Of a stretch of 64,000 bases of DNA, positions 35,062 to 43,646 are shown in pieces. The position numbers and the translations under genes are program-made. The notes under the pieces are model-generated. The model saw only the letters and a list, made by a program, of their open reading frames with translations, made no database searches and was not told the origin of the DNA. Origin of the DNA: Cellulomonas rhizosphaerae (GTDB lineage: Bacteria; Actinomycetota; Actinomycetes; Actinomycetales; Cellulomonadaceae); NCBI RefSeq assembly GCF_003470205.1, contig NZ_QWKP01000218.1, positions 1 to 64,000 of the forward strand, given 5' to 3'. Numbering within the stretch: position 1 is the first letter of the stretch; each line of letters starts with the position of its first letter.

Positions 35062-36855
35062 ATGGCGGACCCGGTGGTCGTCGAGGTGGGGCGAGCGGTC
35101 GACGAGTACCTCGAGCGCAGCGACTGGCGGGTCAACGCCAACGCGAACCAGGGCTACTCGCTCGGCGGGCTGATCCTCAACACGTCGGGCAAGGTGATCG
35201 CCAACTACTGGCTCAGCCACGTCTACCCGACCGAGGTCGGCCAGGCGCACCGCGAGGGCGACCTGCACATCCACGATCTCGACATGTTGTCCGGCTACTG
35301 CGCGGGCTGGTCGCTGCGGACGCTGCTGCAGGAGGGCCTCGGCGGGATCCCCGGCAAGGTCGACGCGCGCCCGGCCAAGCACTTCAGCGCGGCCATCGGG
35401 CAGATCGTCAACTTCCTCGGGACGATGCAGAACGAGTGGGCCGGCGCGCAGGCGTTCAGCAGCTTCGACACCTACATGGCGCCGTACGTGCGGACCGACG
35501 GGCTCAGCTACACCCAGGTGCGGCAGGGGATCCAGGAGCTCGTCTACAACCTCAACGTGCCGAGCCGCTGGGGCACGCAGACGCCGTTCACCAACCTGAC
35601 GTTCGACTGGATCTGCCCGCAGGACCTGGCGGGGGAGGTGCCGTTCGTCGGCGAGCAGCCGTGCGACTTCACGTACGGGGACCTGCAGCGCGAGATGGAC
35701 ATGATCAACCGCGCCTACATGGACGTCATGACCGAGGGGGACGCGACCGGGCGCGTGTTCACGTTCCCGATCCCGACGTACAACATCACCCAGGACTTCG
35801 ACTGGGACAGCCCCAACGCCGACGCGCTGTTCGCGATGACGGCCCGCTACGGGCTGCCGTACTTCCAGAACTTCATCAACTCCGAGATGAACCCGGGCGA
35901 CGTTCGCTCGATGTGCTGCCGCCTCCAGCTCGACCTGCGCGAGCTGCTCAAGCGCGGCAACGGGCTCTTCGGGTCGGCCGAGCAGACGGGCTCGATCGGC
36001 GTGGTGACGATCAACTGCGCGCGGCTCGGCTACCTGTACGGGGGCGACGAGGAAGGGCTGCTGGCGCGGCTCGATGAACTCATCGACCTGGCGTGCACGA
36101 GCCTCGAGCTCAAGCGCGAGGTCATCGCGCGGCTGCTCGACGAGGGCCTGTTCCCCTACACGCAGCGGTACCTGCCGTCGCTGGACAACCACTTCTCGAC
36201 GATCGGCGTGAACGGGATCAACGAGATGGTCCGCAACTTCACGTGCGACGCCGCTGACATCACCGACGACGCCGGACACGCGATGGCCCGTCGGCTGCTC
36301 GACCACGTGCGCGCGCGGATGGTCGAGCTGCAGGAGAGCACCGGCCACCTCTACAACCTGGAGGCCACCCCGGCCGAGGGCACCACGTACCGGTTCGCCA
36401 AGGAGGACCGGTCGCGCTGGCCGGACATCCTGCAGGCGGGGACCGACGAGAACCCGTACTACACGAACTCCTCGCAGCTCCCGGTCGGCTTCACGGACGA
36501 CCCGTTCGAGGCGCTCGCGCGGCAGGACGAGCTGCAGACCAGGTACACCGGCGGCACCGTGCTGCACCTCTACATGGCCGAGCGGATGTCTTCGCCCGAC
36601 GCGTGCCGCGCGCTGGTCCGGCGCGCGCTCGAGACCTTCCGGTTGCCGTACCTCACAGTGACGCCGACGTTCTCGATCTGCCCGTCGCACGGCTACCTGG
36701 CCGGCGAGCACACGTCGTGCCCCACGTGCGGCGGCGAGTGCGAGGTGTGGACCCGCGTCATGGGCTACCACCGGCCCGTGAGCTCGTTCAACGTGGGCAA
36801 GAAGGGCGAGCACGCGGAGCGCACGCCGTTCCGCGAGCCGGCGCTCGCGCGATGA
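35062..36855 (+). CDS. nrdD: Anaerobic ribonucleoside-triphosphate reductase (class III)
   Basis: A 597-residue glycyl-radical enzyme that makes deoxyribonucleotides without oxygen. The C-terminus carries the zinc cysteines C540, C553, C556, C560 (CPSHGYLAGEHTSCPTCGGEC) and the radical glycine G568 in TRVMGYHRP. HREGDLHIHDLDMLSGYCAGW, SMCCRLQLDLR and FSTIGVNGINEM are family blocks. There is no N-terminal ATP-cone: the protein begins almost directly at the barrel, so the usual allosteric activity switch is missing. ATG 35062 has AGGAG six bases upstream. Its stop overlaps nrdG (ATGA). Shows that the organism can grow or survive without oxygen. Confidence 0.96.
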   Translation: MADPVVVEVGRAVDEYLERSDWRVNANANQGYSLGGLILNTSGKVIANYWLSHVYPTEVGQAHREGDLHIHDLDMLSGYCAGWSLRTLLQEGLGGIPGKVDARPAKHFSAAIGQIVNFLGTMQNEWAGAQAFSSFDTYMAPYVRTDGLSYTQVRQGIQELVYNLNVPSRWGTQTPFTNLTFDWICPQDLAGEVPFVGEQPCDFTYGDLQREMDMINRAYMDVMTEGDATGRVFTFPIPTYNITQDFDWDSPNADALFAMTARYGLPYFQNFINSEMNPGDVRSMCCRLQLDLRELLKRGNGLFGSAEQTGSIGVVTINCARLGYLYGGDEEGLLARLDELIDLACTSLELKREVIARLLDEGLFPYTQRYLPSLDNHFSTIGVNGINEMVRNFTCDAADITDDAGHAMARRLLDHVRARMVELQESTGHLYNLEATPAEGTTYRFAKEDRSRWPDILQAGTDENPYYTNSSQLPVGFTDDPFEALARQDELQTRYTGGTVLHLYMAERMSSPDACRALVRRALETFRLPYLTVTPTFSICPSHGYLAGEHTSCPTCGGECEVWTRVMGYHRPVSSFNVGKKGEHAERTPFREPALAR

Positions 36856-37643
36856 CGACCGACCTAGCCGCACTGGTGACCAGAGTGGCTGGTGAGAGCG
36901 GATCGGCGGCACTCCTGGCTCGCCAGTCACAGGTGCGGCTAGGTCGGGCCGATCCGGGAGGCCCGGCCGCGAGTCCCGCGTCGACCGAGCAGCCGGAGGG
37001 GCGGGCCGACGACCTCGCGATCGCCGGGATCACGCCGATGTCGAGCTGCGACTGGCCCGGCCGGCTCGTGGCAACCGTGTTCCTGCAGGGCTGCCCGTGG
37101 CGCTGCACCTACTGCCACAACGCGGCGATCCTCGATCCGCGCACGCCCGGCGTCGTGCCGTGGGTCGGGATCCGTGACCTGCTGAGCAGGAGGCGCGGGC
37201 TGCTCGACGGGGTGGTGTTCTCCGGCGGGGAGCCGACCCGGCAGCGCGGGCTGGTCGACGCGGCTCGTGAGGTCCGGGACACGGGGTTCGGCGTCGGCCT
37301 CCACACGGGCGGGGCGTTCCCGGCGGCGCTCGCCCGAGTGCTGCCGCACGTGGACTGGGTGGGGTTCGACGTCAAGGCCCCGACCCGGTTGTACGACGCG
37401 GTCACCGGGCGCGGCGGCGCCGCGCAGGCGTTCGCGTCGCTGCGGCTGGTGCTGGAGTCCGGGGTCGACGTCCAGGTGCGCACGACGGTCGACCCGACCG
37501 TGCTGACCGACGCCGACGTCGCCGAGCTGACCGCGGCGTTGGCCGAGGAGGGCGTGCGGGACCACGTGCTGCAGGTCGTCCGGACGGACGGGACGACGAG
37601 CGAGTATCGCGCCGCCCACGCCGCGGTCACAGGCCGAACGTGA
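36852..37643 (+). CDS. nrdG: Anaerobic ribonucleotide reductase activating protein (radical SAM)
   Basis: A 263-residue radical SAM enzyme that installs the glycyl radical on NrdD. The cluster motif is CPWRCTYC (C81, C85, C88), followed by VFSGGEPTRQ. The family core begins near residue 54 (DLAIAGITPMSSCDWPGRL). The preceding 50 residues are atypical, and residues 3-32 are encoded by a palindromic repeat (36859-36947). ATG 36852 overlaps the nrdD stop; GTG 36933 is an in-frame alternative inside the repeat. The last 17 bases overlap the convergent gene at 37627. Confidence 0.93.
   Translation: MTTDLAALVTRVAGESGSAALLARQSQVRLGRADPGGPAASPASTEQPEGRADDLAIAGITPMSSCDWPGRLVATVFLQGCPWRCTYCHNAAILDPRTPGVVPWVGIRDLLSRRRGLLDGVVFSGGEPTRQRGLVDAAREVRDTGFGVGLHTGGAFPAALARVLPHVDWVGFDVKAPTRLYDAVTGRGGAAQAFASLRLVLESGVDVQVRTTVDPTVLTDADVAELTAALAEEGVRDHVLQVVRTDGTTSEYRAAHAAVTGRT
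36859..36947. repeat. Palindromic repeat inside the 5' end of nrdG
   Basis: CCGACCTAGCCGCAC (36859-36873) pairs with GTGCGGCTAGGTCGG (36933-36947); after a two-base mismatch GTGAC (36876-36880) pairs with GTCAC (36926-36930). Within are two small hairpins, CCAG/CTGG at 36880-36892 and CTGG/CCAG at 36915-36926, giving a cloverleaf-like fold. Its length keeps the frame open through the gene. Confidence 0.7.
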
Positions 37644-38856
37644 CCTGCCGAGGGTTCGCGACGACGACGACGGGCGAGGCAGGCGTGCTGACGACACCGT
37701 CCGCATCGACCGATCGGGTGGGCTGGGCGACGACGTACGGCCAGGCGACGTAGCTGCCCCGCAGCTGGGCCGCTCCGCACGGCACCACGAGCGTCGGCCC
37801 GTCGAGCTCTGCGGTCGCGTCGGGTCCGACGGTCAGTTCTCGCAGCGCCCCGCGGCCCGGGACGACGAAGCCGACTATGACCCCGTCGTCGACCAGCGCG
37901 AGGCTGCCGGCCGAGTCCGTCCGCGCGTCGATCGTCCGCCCGCCCGACGCCCCGAGCGTCACGGACCACGGTGGCGCCGTCGACGACCAATCCGACTCCG
38001 GGGTGTCCGCGGCGAGCACGAGGCCGGCCGCGTCGGGGAGCGCGTGGATCGAGACGTCGACGGGCCTGCCGCACGCGAAGAGGTCGTCGGCAGGCGGCGC
38101 GGCGGCGGCAGCGGCATCGGCTGTGGGCGACGGCTCGCCGCCCGCACCGACGACGAGCGGCAGGTCGGTGCTCGCGCGCCCGTTGCCCGAGACGTCCTTG
38201 CCGGAGTACCCGACGGTCTGCGTGACCCACAGGCGGTAGCTCCCGGCAGGGATCGCGATGCTGCCGTTGCCGCTCGGGTACTGCTCGCACGAGACGAGCG
38301 GCAGCGTGTCGTCGGACTCGAGCGGGAACGGCTCCCCCCCGAACAGGACGTTGGCGTAGTAGGCGTCGATCTCATCGAGAGCGGGCACGCTCGGTCCCTC
38401 CTGGACCCCGACGACGACGCCGTCGGAGTCGACCACGGTGAGCTCGGTGCCGTAGATCCAGCCGTCGGTGACGGACTCGGGTGCCGCCATCGTGGTGTGC
38501 ACCGCGATCGCGTTCCCCGTCGCCGCGGCGAGGGTGGCCCGCAGCGCCAGGCCGCCGGCCTCGTCCAGCACGTCGTCGACCTGCTTCCCGCACCGGTCGA
38601 ACTGCGCGGGCCAGTCGGCGACCACGCCGGGAGCAGGGCCGATCGGCGGATCGGCGGCGGGCGTGCGCGGCAGGAACGACGGCGTGGCGACGACGACGGC
38701 CACGACCGCCAGGGCCGCGACGCCGACGACGCCCCCGGCCCGGACGGCACGACGGCGTCGGACCCGGGAGCGGACCAGCGCGACGGGCACGGTGTAGCCG
38801 GCGGCCTCGTCGGACGCCTCGGCGTCGGACAGCGCGCGGTGCAGCGGGTCGTTCAT
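37627..38856 (-). CDS. Membrane-anchored protein coupled to an ECF sigma factor
   Basis: A 409-residue protein of unknown function. About 37 cytoplasmic residues (MNDPLHRALSDAEASDEAAGYTVP, then basic SRVRRRRAVRAG) lead into one helix (GVVGVAALAVVAVVVATPSFL), and the remaining 340 residues lie outside. These form two similar beta-rich halves with paired cysteines (FDRCGKQVDD.., VSCEQYPSGNG; FACGRPVDVS.., VVPCGAAQLRG), separated by an Ala/Pro linker. ATG 38856 overlaps the sigma gene stop (ATGA), so the two are co-translated; an anti-sigma or sensor role is inferred from this only, as the short cytoplasmic part lacks a zinc anti-sigma motif. Confidence 0.82.
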   Translation of the reverse strand: MNDPLHRALSDAEASDEAAGYTVPVALVRSRVRRRRAVRAGGVVGVAALAVVAVVVATPSFLPRTPAADPPIGPAPGVVADWPAQFDRCGKQVDDVLDEAGGLALRATLAAATGNAIAVHTTMAAPESVTDGWIYGTELTVVDSDGVVVGVQEGPSVPALDEIDAYYANVLFGGEPFPLESDDTLPLVSCEQYPSGNGSIAIPAGSYRLWVTQTVGYSGKDVSGNGRASTDLPLVVGAGGEPSPTADAAAAAAPPADDLFACGRPVDVSIHALPDAAGLVLAADTPESDWSSTAPPWSVTLGASGGRTIDARTDSAGSLALVDDGVIVGFVVPGRGALRELTVGPDATAELDGPTLVVPCGAAQLRGSYVAWPYVVAQPTRSVDADGVVSTPASPVVVVANPRQVTFGL

Positions 38857-39380
38857 GACCGGGCCTTTCCCTGCATGACCGGGAGCTCCTCGAGCGCGGG
38901 CAGCGGGCCCAGCAGGTCGGTGAGCTTGCGGGTGGCGGTGGACAGGTAGCGCTTGACGGTGCCCTCGGCGAGCTCCATCCGGGCCGCGACCTCGGGGACC
39001 GTGAGGTCCTCGCAGTAGCGCAGCACGGCGGCGACGCGCTCCTGGGGAGCCAGCGTCGCGAGCGCCGAGCGGACGTCGACGACGGCCCCGACGGCGACCG
39101 CCGGGTCGGCCACGTCGCCGGACGACCCGAGCAGGTGGCGCACGCGCGACCAGCGCTGCGAGCGCCGGACGCCGTCGAGGTAGCAGGTCAGGATCGCGCG
39201 CCGCACGTAGCGCTCGGCGTCGTCGGGCGTGAACCCCGCGCGCCGACGAGAGAACGTGCGGACCAGGGCGTCCTGGACCAGGTCCTCCGCGGTGCGGGCG
39301 TCGCCGCTGACGAGGTAGGCGTAGCCGAACAGGGCTCGGCCTCGCTCCCGCGCCAGCACCGCCAGGGGGTCGTCGTCCAC
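38853..39380 (-). CDS. ECF RNA polymerase sigma factor (SigE-type group)
   Basis: A 175-residue group IV sigma factor. Region 2 is GYAYLVSGDARTAEDLVQDALVRTFSRRR with YVRRAILTCYLDGVRRSQRWSRV, and region 4 is LAPQERVAAVLRYCEDLTVPEVAARMELAEGTVKRYLSTATRKL, typical of the actinobacterial SigE/SigM-like family. GTG 39380 is chosen because GGAGG lies nine bases upstream (39390-39394 on the plus strand as CCTCC); the frame extends to GTG 39401. It is divergent from hppA, with 201 bases between. Its regulon and inducing signal are unknown. Confidence 0.9.
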   Translation of the reverse strand: MDDDPLAVLARERGRALFGYAYLVSGDARTAEDLVQDALVRTFSRRRAGFTPDDAERYVRRAILTCYLDGVRRSQRWSRVRHLLGSSGDVADPAVAVGAVVDVRSALATLAPQERVAAVLRYCEDLTVPEVAARMELAEGTVKRYLSTATRKLTDLLGPLPALEELPVMQGKARS

Positions 39381-39581
39381 GTCGTCCGTCCTCCGGTCCA
39401 CGACGGGGTCGGGCGACCGGCGTCATCAGCCCAAGACGCTCACCGGGCAGGAATCGTTGTAGACGTTACCGACACGTCACCGACCGGCTGTTGCGCGTGA
39501 CTAGACTGCCCGGGTCCGGCGGCAACGGGGCCGTGGGGCGAGGCGTGATCAGGGGACCACGCCGACTTCCGAGGAGGATGC

Positions 39582-41879
39582 ATGATCGAGCTCGGTTCCA
39601 CGAGCATCACGATCGTCGCCGTCATCGCCGCCATCGCGGTAGCCGCGCTCGTGATCGCAGCAGTGCTGCGCCGCCAGGTGCTCGCGGCCGGTGAGGGCAC
39701 GGCGTCGATGCAGGAGATCGCCAAAGCGGTCCAGGAGGGCGCATCGGCGTATCTCAACCGTCAGTTCCGCACGCTGGCCCTCTTCGCGGTCGTCGTGTGC
39801 GCGTTGCTGTTCCTGCTGCCCGGCGACGCCGGCATCAAGTGGGGACGGTCCATCTTCTTCCTCGTCGGCGCGGTGTTCTCCGCGTCGATCGGGTTCCTCG
39901 GCATGTGGCTCGCGACGCGCGCCAACCTGCGTGTCGCCGCGGCGGCCTCGGAGAAGGGCGGCCGGGCCGAGGGTGCGCGGATCGCGTTCCGCACCGGTGG
40001 CGTCGTCGGCATGTCGGTCGTCGGCCTGGGCCTGCTCGGCGCCGCGAGCGTCGTGCTCATCTACCGCGCGGACGCGCCGTCGGTGCTCGAGGGCTTCGGC
40101 TTCGGCGCGGCGCTGCTCGCCATGTTCATGCGCGTCGGCGGCGGCATCTTCACCAAGGCCGCCGACGTGGGCGCCGACCTCGTCGGCAAGGTCGAGCAGG
40201 GCATCCCCGAGGACGACCCACGCAACGCCGCGACCATCGCGGACAACGTGGGCGACAACGTCGGCGACTGCGCCGGCATGGCGGCCGACCTGTTCGAGTC
40301 GTACGCGGTGACGCTCGTCGCCGCGTTGATCCTCGGCAAGGCCGCGTTCGGCGAGCAGGGCCTCGTGTTCCCGCTCATCGTCACGGCCGTCGGGGCGATC
40401 GTCGCCGTGATCGGCGTGGCCATCACGCGGGTGCGCGGCGAGGAGTCGGGCCTGGCGGCCATCAACCGCGGGTTCTACATCTCGGCCGTCATCGGCGTGG
40501 TGCTCGCGGCGGTCGCCGCGTTCGTCTACCTGCCGTCGTCCTTCGCGGACTTCACGAACGGCAACCTGCCGGACCACGACGGCGACCCCCGCCTGATCGC
40601 GTCGCTCGCGGTCGCGATCGGCGTCGTGCTCGCGGGCATCATCTTGTGGGTCACGGGCTACTTCACCGGGACGACGAGCAAGCCGACGCTGCACGTCGCG
40701 GCGACCACCCGCACCGGCGCGGCGACCGTGGTGCTCTCGGGCATCGGGGTCGGCTTCGAGTCCGCGGTCTACACGGCGGGCATCATCGCGGCGGCGATCT
40801 GCGGCGTCTTCCTCATCGCCGGCGGGTCCATCGGCCTCTCGCTGTTCCTCATCGCGCTCGCGGGCTGCGGGCTGCTGACCACGGTCGGTGTCATCGTCGC
40901 CATGGACACCTTCGGCCCGGTGAGCGACAACGCGCAGGGCATCGCGGAGATGTCCGGCGACGTGAGCGAGGAGGGCGCGCAGATCCTCACCGACCTGGAC
41001 GCCGTCGGCAACACCACCAAGGCCGTGACCAAGGGCATCGCGATCGCGACGGCCGTGCTCGCCGCGACCGCCCTGTTCGGCTCCTATGCCGACGCGGTGG
41101 CGACCAAGACCGCCGAGGTGGCGGGCGGTCCGCTCAGCGACCTGACCGCGGCGATGATGAACTACTCGATCATCAGCCCGATCACGCTCGTCGGCGTGAT
41201 CCTCGGCGGCGCGACCGTGTTCCTGTTCTCGGGCCTGGCGATCGACGCCGTGACCCGGGCCGCCGGCGCGATCGTGTTCGAGGTGCGTCGCCAGTTCCGC
41301 GACCACCCCGGGATCATGACCTACGAGGAGCGTCCGGAGTACGGCCGCGTCGTCGACATCTGCACGCGCGACTCGCTGCGCGAGCTGGCCACGCCCGGCC
41401 TCCTGGCGGCCTTCGCGCCGATCGCCGTCGGCTTCGGCCTCGGCATCGGCCCGCTCGCGGGCTTCCTCGCCGGCGCGATCGGTGCCGGCGTGCTCATGGC
41501 CGTGTTCCTCGCCAACGCGGGCGGCGCGTGGGACAACGCGAAGAAGATCGTCGAGGACGGCCACTACGGCGGCAAGGGCTCCGACGCCCACGCCGCGGCC
41601 ATCATCGGCGACACGGTCGGCGACCCGTTCAAGGACACCGCCGGCCCGGCCATCAACCCGCTGCTCAAGGTGATGAACCTCGTGGCGCTGCTCATCGCCC
41701 CCGCCGTGGTCGTGGTGACCGTAGGCCCCGACGCCAACACGGGGCTGCGCCTCGGCATCGCGATCGTGGCCGCGCTCATCGCGTTCGGGGCGGTCGTCGC
41801 GTCCCGGCTGCGGGCGGCGCGCGTGGACCGCGAGGCCGAGCGGGACCAGGTGCCCGCGCAGGACGCGCTCGTCCCCTGA
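39582..41879 (+). CDS. hppA: Proton-translocating membrane pyrophosphatase (K+-independent)
   Basis: A 765-residue, about 16-helix H+-pump that couples hydrolysis of pyrophosphate to proton export. The substrate site DVGADLVGKVEQGIPEDDPRNAATIADNVGDNVGDCAGMAADL and the C-terminal DNAKKIVEDG..GDTVGDPFKDTAGPAINPLLK are intact. K480 in GNTTKAVTKG marks the potassium-independent type (Ala at this place means potassium-dependent). ATG 39582 has GAGGAGG five bases upstream. A perfect terminator hairpin follows. It recovers energy from pyrophosphate made by Acs and biosynthesis. Confidence 0.97.
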   Translation: MIELGSTSITIVAVIAAIAVAALVIAAVLRRQVLAAGEGTASMQEIAKAVQEGASAYLNRQFRTLALFAVVVCALLFLLPGDAGIKWGRSIFFLVGAVFSASIGFLGMWLATRANLRVAAAASEKGGRAEGARIAFRTGGVVGMSVVGLGLLGAASVVLIYRADAPSVLEGFGFGAALLAMFMRVGGGIFTKAADVGADLVGKVEQGIPEDDPRNAATIADNVGDNVGDCAGMAADLFESYAVTLVAALILGKAAFGEQGLVFPLIVTAVGAIVAVIGVAITRVRGEESGLAAINRGFYISAVIGVVLAAVAAFVYLPSSFADFTNGNLPDHDGDPRLIASLAVAIGVVLAGIILWVTGYFTGTTSKPTLHVAATTRTGAATVVLSGIGVGFESAVYTAGIIAAAICGVFLIAGGSIGLSLFLIALAGCGLLTTVGVIVAMDTFGPVSDNAQGIAEMSGDVSEEGAQILTDLDAVGNTTKAVTKGIAIATAVLAATALFGSYADAVATKTAEVAGGPLSDLTAAMMNYSIISPITLVGVILGGATVFLFSGLAIDAVTRAAGAIVFEVRRQFRDHPGIMTYEERPEYGRVVDICTRDSLRELATPGLLAAFAPIAVGFGLGIGPLAGFLAGAIGAGVLMAVFLANAGGAWDNAKKIVEDGHYGGKGSDAHAAAIIGDTVGDPFKDTAGPAINPLLKVMNLVALLIAPAVVVVTVGPDANTGLRLGIAIVAALIAFGAVVASRLRAARVDREAERDQVPAQDALVP

Positions 41880-41889
41880 CGCGTCGCAC

Positions 41890-41924
41890 GACGACGGCCC
41901 CCGGGAATCCCGGGGGCCGTCGTC
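41890..41924 (+). terminator. Terminator of hppA
   Basis: A perfect 17-bp inverted repeat (41890-41906 with 41908-41924) around a single central base, 11 bases past the stop; in RNA the innermost pairs open to make the loop. Confidence 0.85.
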
Positions 41925-41931
41925 ATGTCAG

Positions 41932-41967
41932 GACGCGGCCTGCCCGCAGGGGTGGGCAGGCCGCGTC
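41932..41967 (-). terminator. Second hairpin, serving the convergent LLM gene
   Basis: GACGCGGCCTGCCC (41932-41945) pairs with GGGCAGGCCGCGTC (41954-41967), 14 bp with an 8-base loop. It stands next to the hppA terminator and 58 bases past the stop of the minus-strand LLM gene. Confidence 0.75.
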
Positions 41968-42024
41968 GGCTCGTGCCTCATGATGCTCCCCGTGGGGCCG
42001 TGAGGACCAGGGTGCTGTCGCCCG

Positions 42025-43047
42025 TCAGCGCGCGGGCGTCCACCCCAGGGCCGGGGCGACCGACGTCGCGACGTTCTCCAGGATGCGGCGGCTCATCGCG
42101 TGGGTCGCATCCGCGGGCAGCACGACGTCCAGGCCCGTGGCCTCCCGCAGCGCGACGTCTGCGGACAGGCTCGCGACGACCTCGTCGGGCGACCCGTGGT
42201 GCGTGGGGCTGAACACGCCGAACCCACCCTGCTTGGGCCGGCCGCGCTCGTCGAACCGGCCTGCATACCAGGCGATGTAGTCGGCGAACAGCTCGTCGTC
42301 GGCGGGCGTGACCGACGGCAGGACGATGCGCCCGGCGACGACACGGGGTGTGCGGCCGGGCACGTCGAACGCCGAGCGGTAGGCCACGATCTGGTCGCGC
42401 TGCCCCTCCTCGAACGAGCGGCCGTCGTCGTTCGTGTTCAGGGTCGACACCAGCAGGTCCATGCCCTGCTCGCCGGTGCGGACCGCGGTCTCGACCGAGC
42501 CGGGGCCGTACCAGACGCGGCCGGCCAGGCCCGGGCTGTGCGGCGTGACGGTCAGGGGCGTGCCGGGCGGCGCGATGGGGAAGCCGCCCTCGGGCGCGAC
42601 GGCGACGGGCTCGTCGGCGAGCGCCGCGCGCAGGCGGGCGATGCGGTCCTGCGACTCGTCGTCGAACGAGCGCTCGCTCGCGCCGTGCACCGTGTCGAGG
42701 AGCGTCGAGGCGGGCTTGATGCCGCCCGCGACGCCTAGCTCGAGGCGTCCGCCCGAGAGCAGGTCCACCGTGGCCGCGTCCTGCGCGACGCCGATCGGGT
42801 CCGCGTACCGCATGGGCAGGACCGCGGTGCCGAACCGGATACGGCTCGTGGCCTGCCCGATCGCGCCGAACAGCGGGAACGGCGAGGACAGGAACCGCTC
42901 GAGCTGCCGCACGCGGACCCAGCCGATGTCGTAGCCGAGCTCCTCGGCGTACTGGAACAGGTTGACCGCGTCGCGCAAGGAGTCGGCGGCGCGGGCGGGG
43001 TCGTCGTACGGGACGAACGTGAGGAAGCTGAGTTCGAGTCGGGTCAC
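42025..43047 (-). CDS. LLM-class flavin-dependent oxidoreductase
   Basis: A 340-residue luciferase-like TIM-barrel flavoprotein. Visible blocks: LELSFLTFVPYDDPARAADSLRDAVNLFQYAEELGYDIGWVR, SRIRFGTAVLPMRYADPIGVAQDAATVDLLSGGRLELGVAGG, and GSPDEVVASLSADV near the end. Such enzymes use reduced FMN or F420; the cofactor and substrate are not evident. GTG 43047 lies seven bases after TACGCT on the minus strand with no Shine-Dalgarno, a leaderless form; the frame goes back to 43119, but that part (Arg/Gly-rich) is not family-like. Confidence 0.9.
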   Translation of the reverse strand: MTRLELSFLTFVPYDDPARAADSLRDAVNLFQYAEELGYDIGWVRVRQLERFLSSPFPLFGAIGQATSRIRFGTAVLPMRYADPIGVAQDAATVDLLSGGRLELGVAGGIKPASTLLDTVHGASERSFDDESQDRIARLRAALADEPVAVAPEGGFPIAPPGTPLTVTPHSPGLAGRVWYGPGSVETAVRTGEQGMDLLVSTLNTNDDGRSFEEGQRDQIVAYRSAFDVPGRTPRVVAGRIVLPSVTPADDELFADYIAWYAGRFDERGRPKQGGFGVFSPTHHGSPDEVVASLSADVALREATGLDVVLPADATHAMSRRILENVATSVAPALGWTPAR

Positions 43048-43187
43048 GAACGGCAGCGTAGGACGACGGGGGCGCGCACCGCCGCGGCGTCGGCCGGGTG
43101 TCCGGATGGCAGACGTCATCGCCCGGTCGGGTGACGCGCCCGTGCGCGTGAGCTGGGAACATGTCCGCGGTGACGAAAGGGGCAGGT

Positions 43188-43643
43188 ATGAGAGCGGAGT
43201 TCTGGGGGATGGTGCCGCGCGGGCGCCTTCTCGTGGCCTACCTAGTCACGCTCGTCTTGGCGTTTCCCTTGATGTCCCTCGCTGACGCGTGGATCGGCAG
43301 TAACTGGAGCTTCGTGCTCTTCATCATCGTGATCCTGCCCTTGGCCGAGCTCGTGGCGTTTAAGGTCGTGCGCCCCGCGCCCGAGATCAAGTCCGTTCCG
43401 AACCCGACAACCGTCACGGCGGTCCACGTCACGCTCGTCGAGGTGGGCCCGGATCGCCGCGCGGTGACGGGCGCGCTGCTGCGCCATCGCTACCAGTACG
43501 AGGCCGCCAAGCGTCTGGCGGGCGGCGTCCCGTCGACGCCCATCGTCGTAGCAAGCGGGCTCACGGCCGAGGCCGCCGACGCCTGGCGGCGCGACCTCGA
43601 GAAGGCGCACGCCGTCGTCACGGTCGGTCCGTCCGCGGGCTGA
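43188..43643 (+). CDS. Membrane protein with ribosomal L7/L12-like C-terminal domain
   Basis: A 151-residue protein. Residues about 15-30 and 39-58 are two hydrophobic helices (LLVAYLVTLVLAFPLM, FVLFIIVILPLAELVAFKVV). Residues about 79-148 (VHVTLVEVGPDRRAVTGALL, YEAAKRLAGGVPSTPIVVASGLTAEAADAWRRDLEKAHAVVTV) match the bL12 C-terminal fold in order: EVGP..., EAKxLxxGxP, SxEEAExxxxxLExAxAxVxV. The role is unknown; binding of a translation GTPase-like partner at the membrane is only a guess. ATG 43188 has AGGGG six bases upstream; ATG 43161 would add nine residues. AT content is a little higher than its neighbours. Confidence 0.75.
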   Translation: MRAEFWGMVPRGRLLVAYLVTLVLAFPLMSLADAWIGSNWSFVLFIIVILPLAELVAFKVVRPAPEIKSVPNPTTVTAVHVTLVEVGPDRRAVTGALLRHRYQYEAAKRLAGGVPSTPIVVASGLTAEAADAWRRDLEKAHAVVTVGPSAG

Positions 43644-43646
43644 CAG

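Noticed and set aside
39549-41591. 680-codon minus-strand frame opposite hppA.
   Set aside because: Shadow of the pyrophosphatase; no start site and no recognisable domain.
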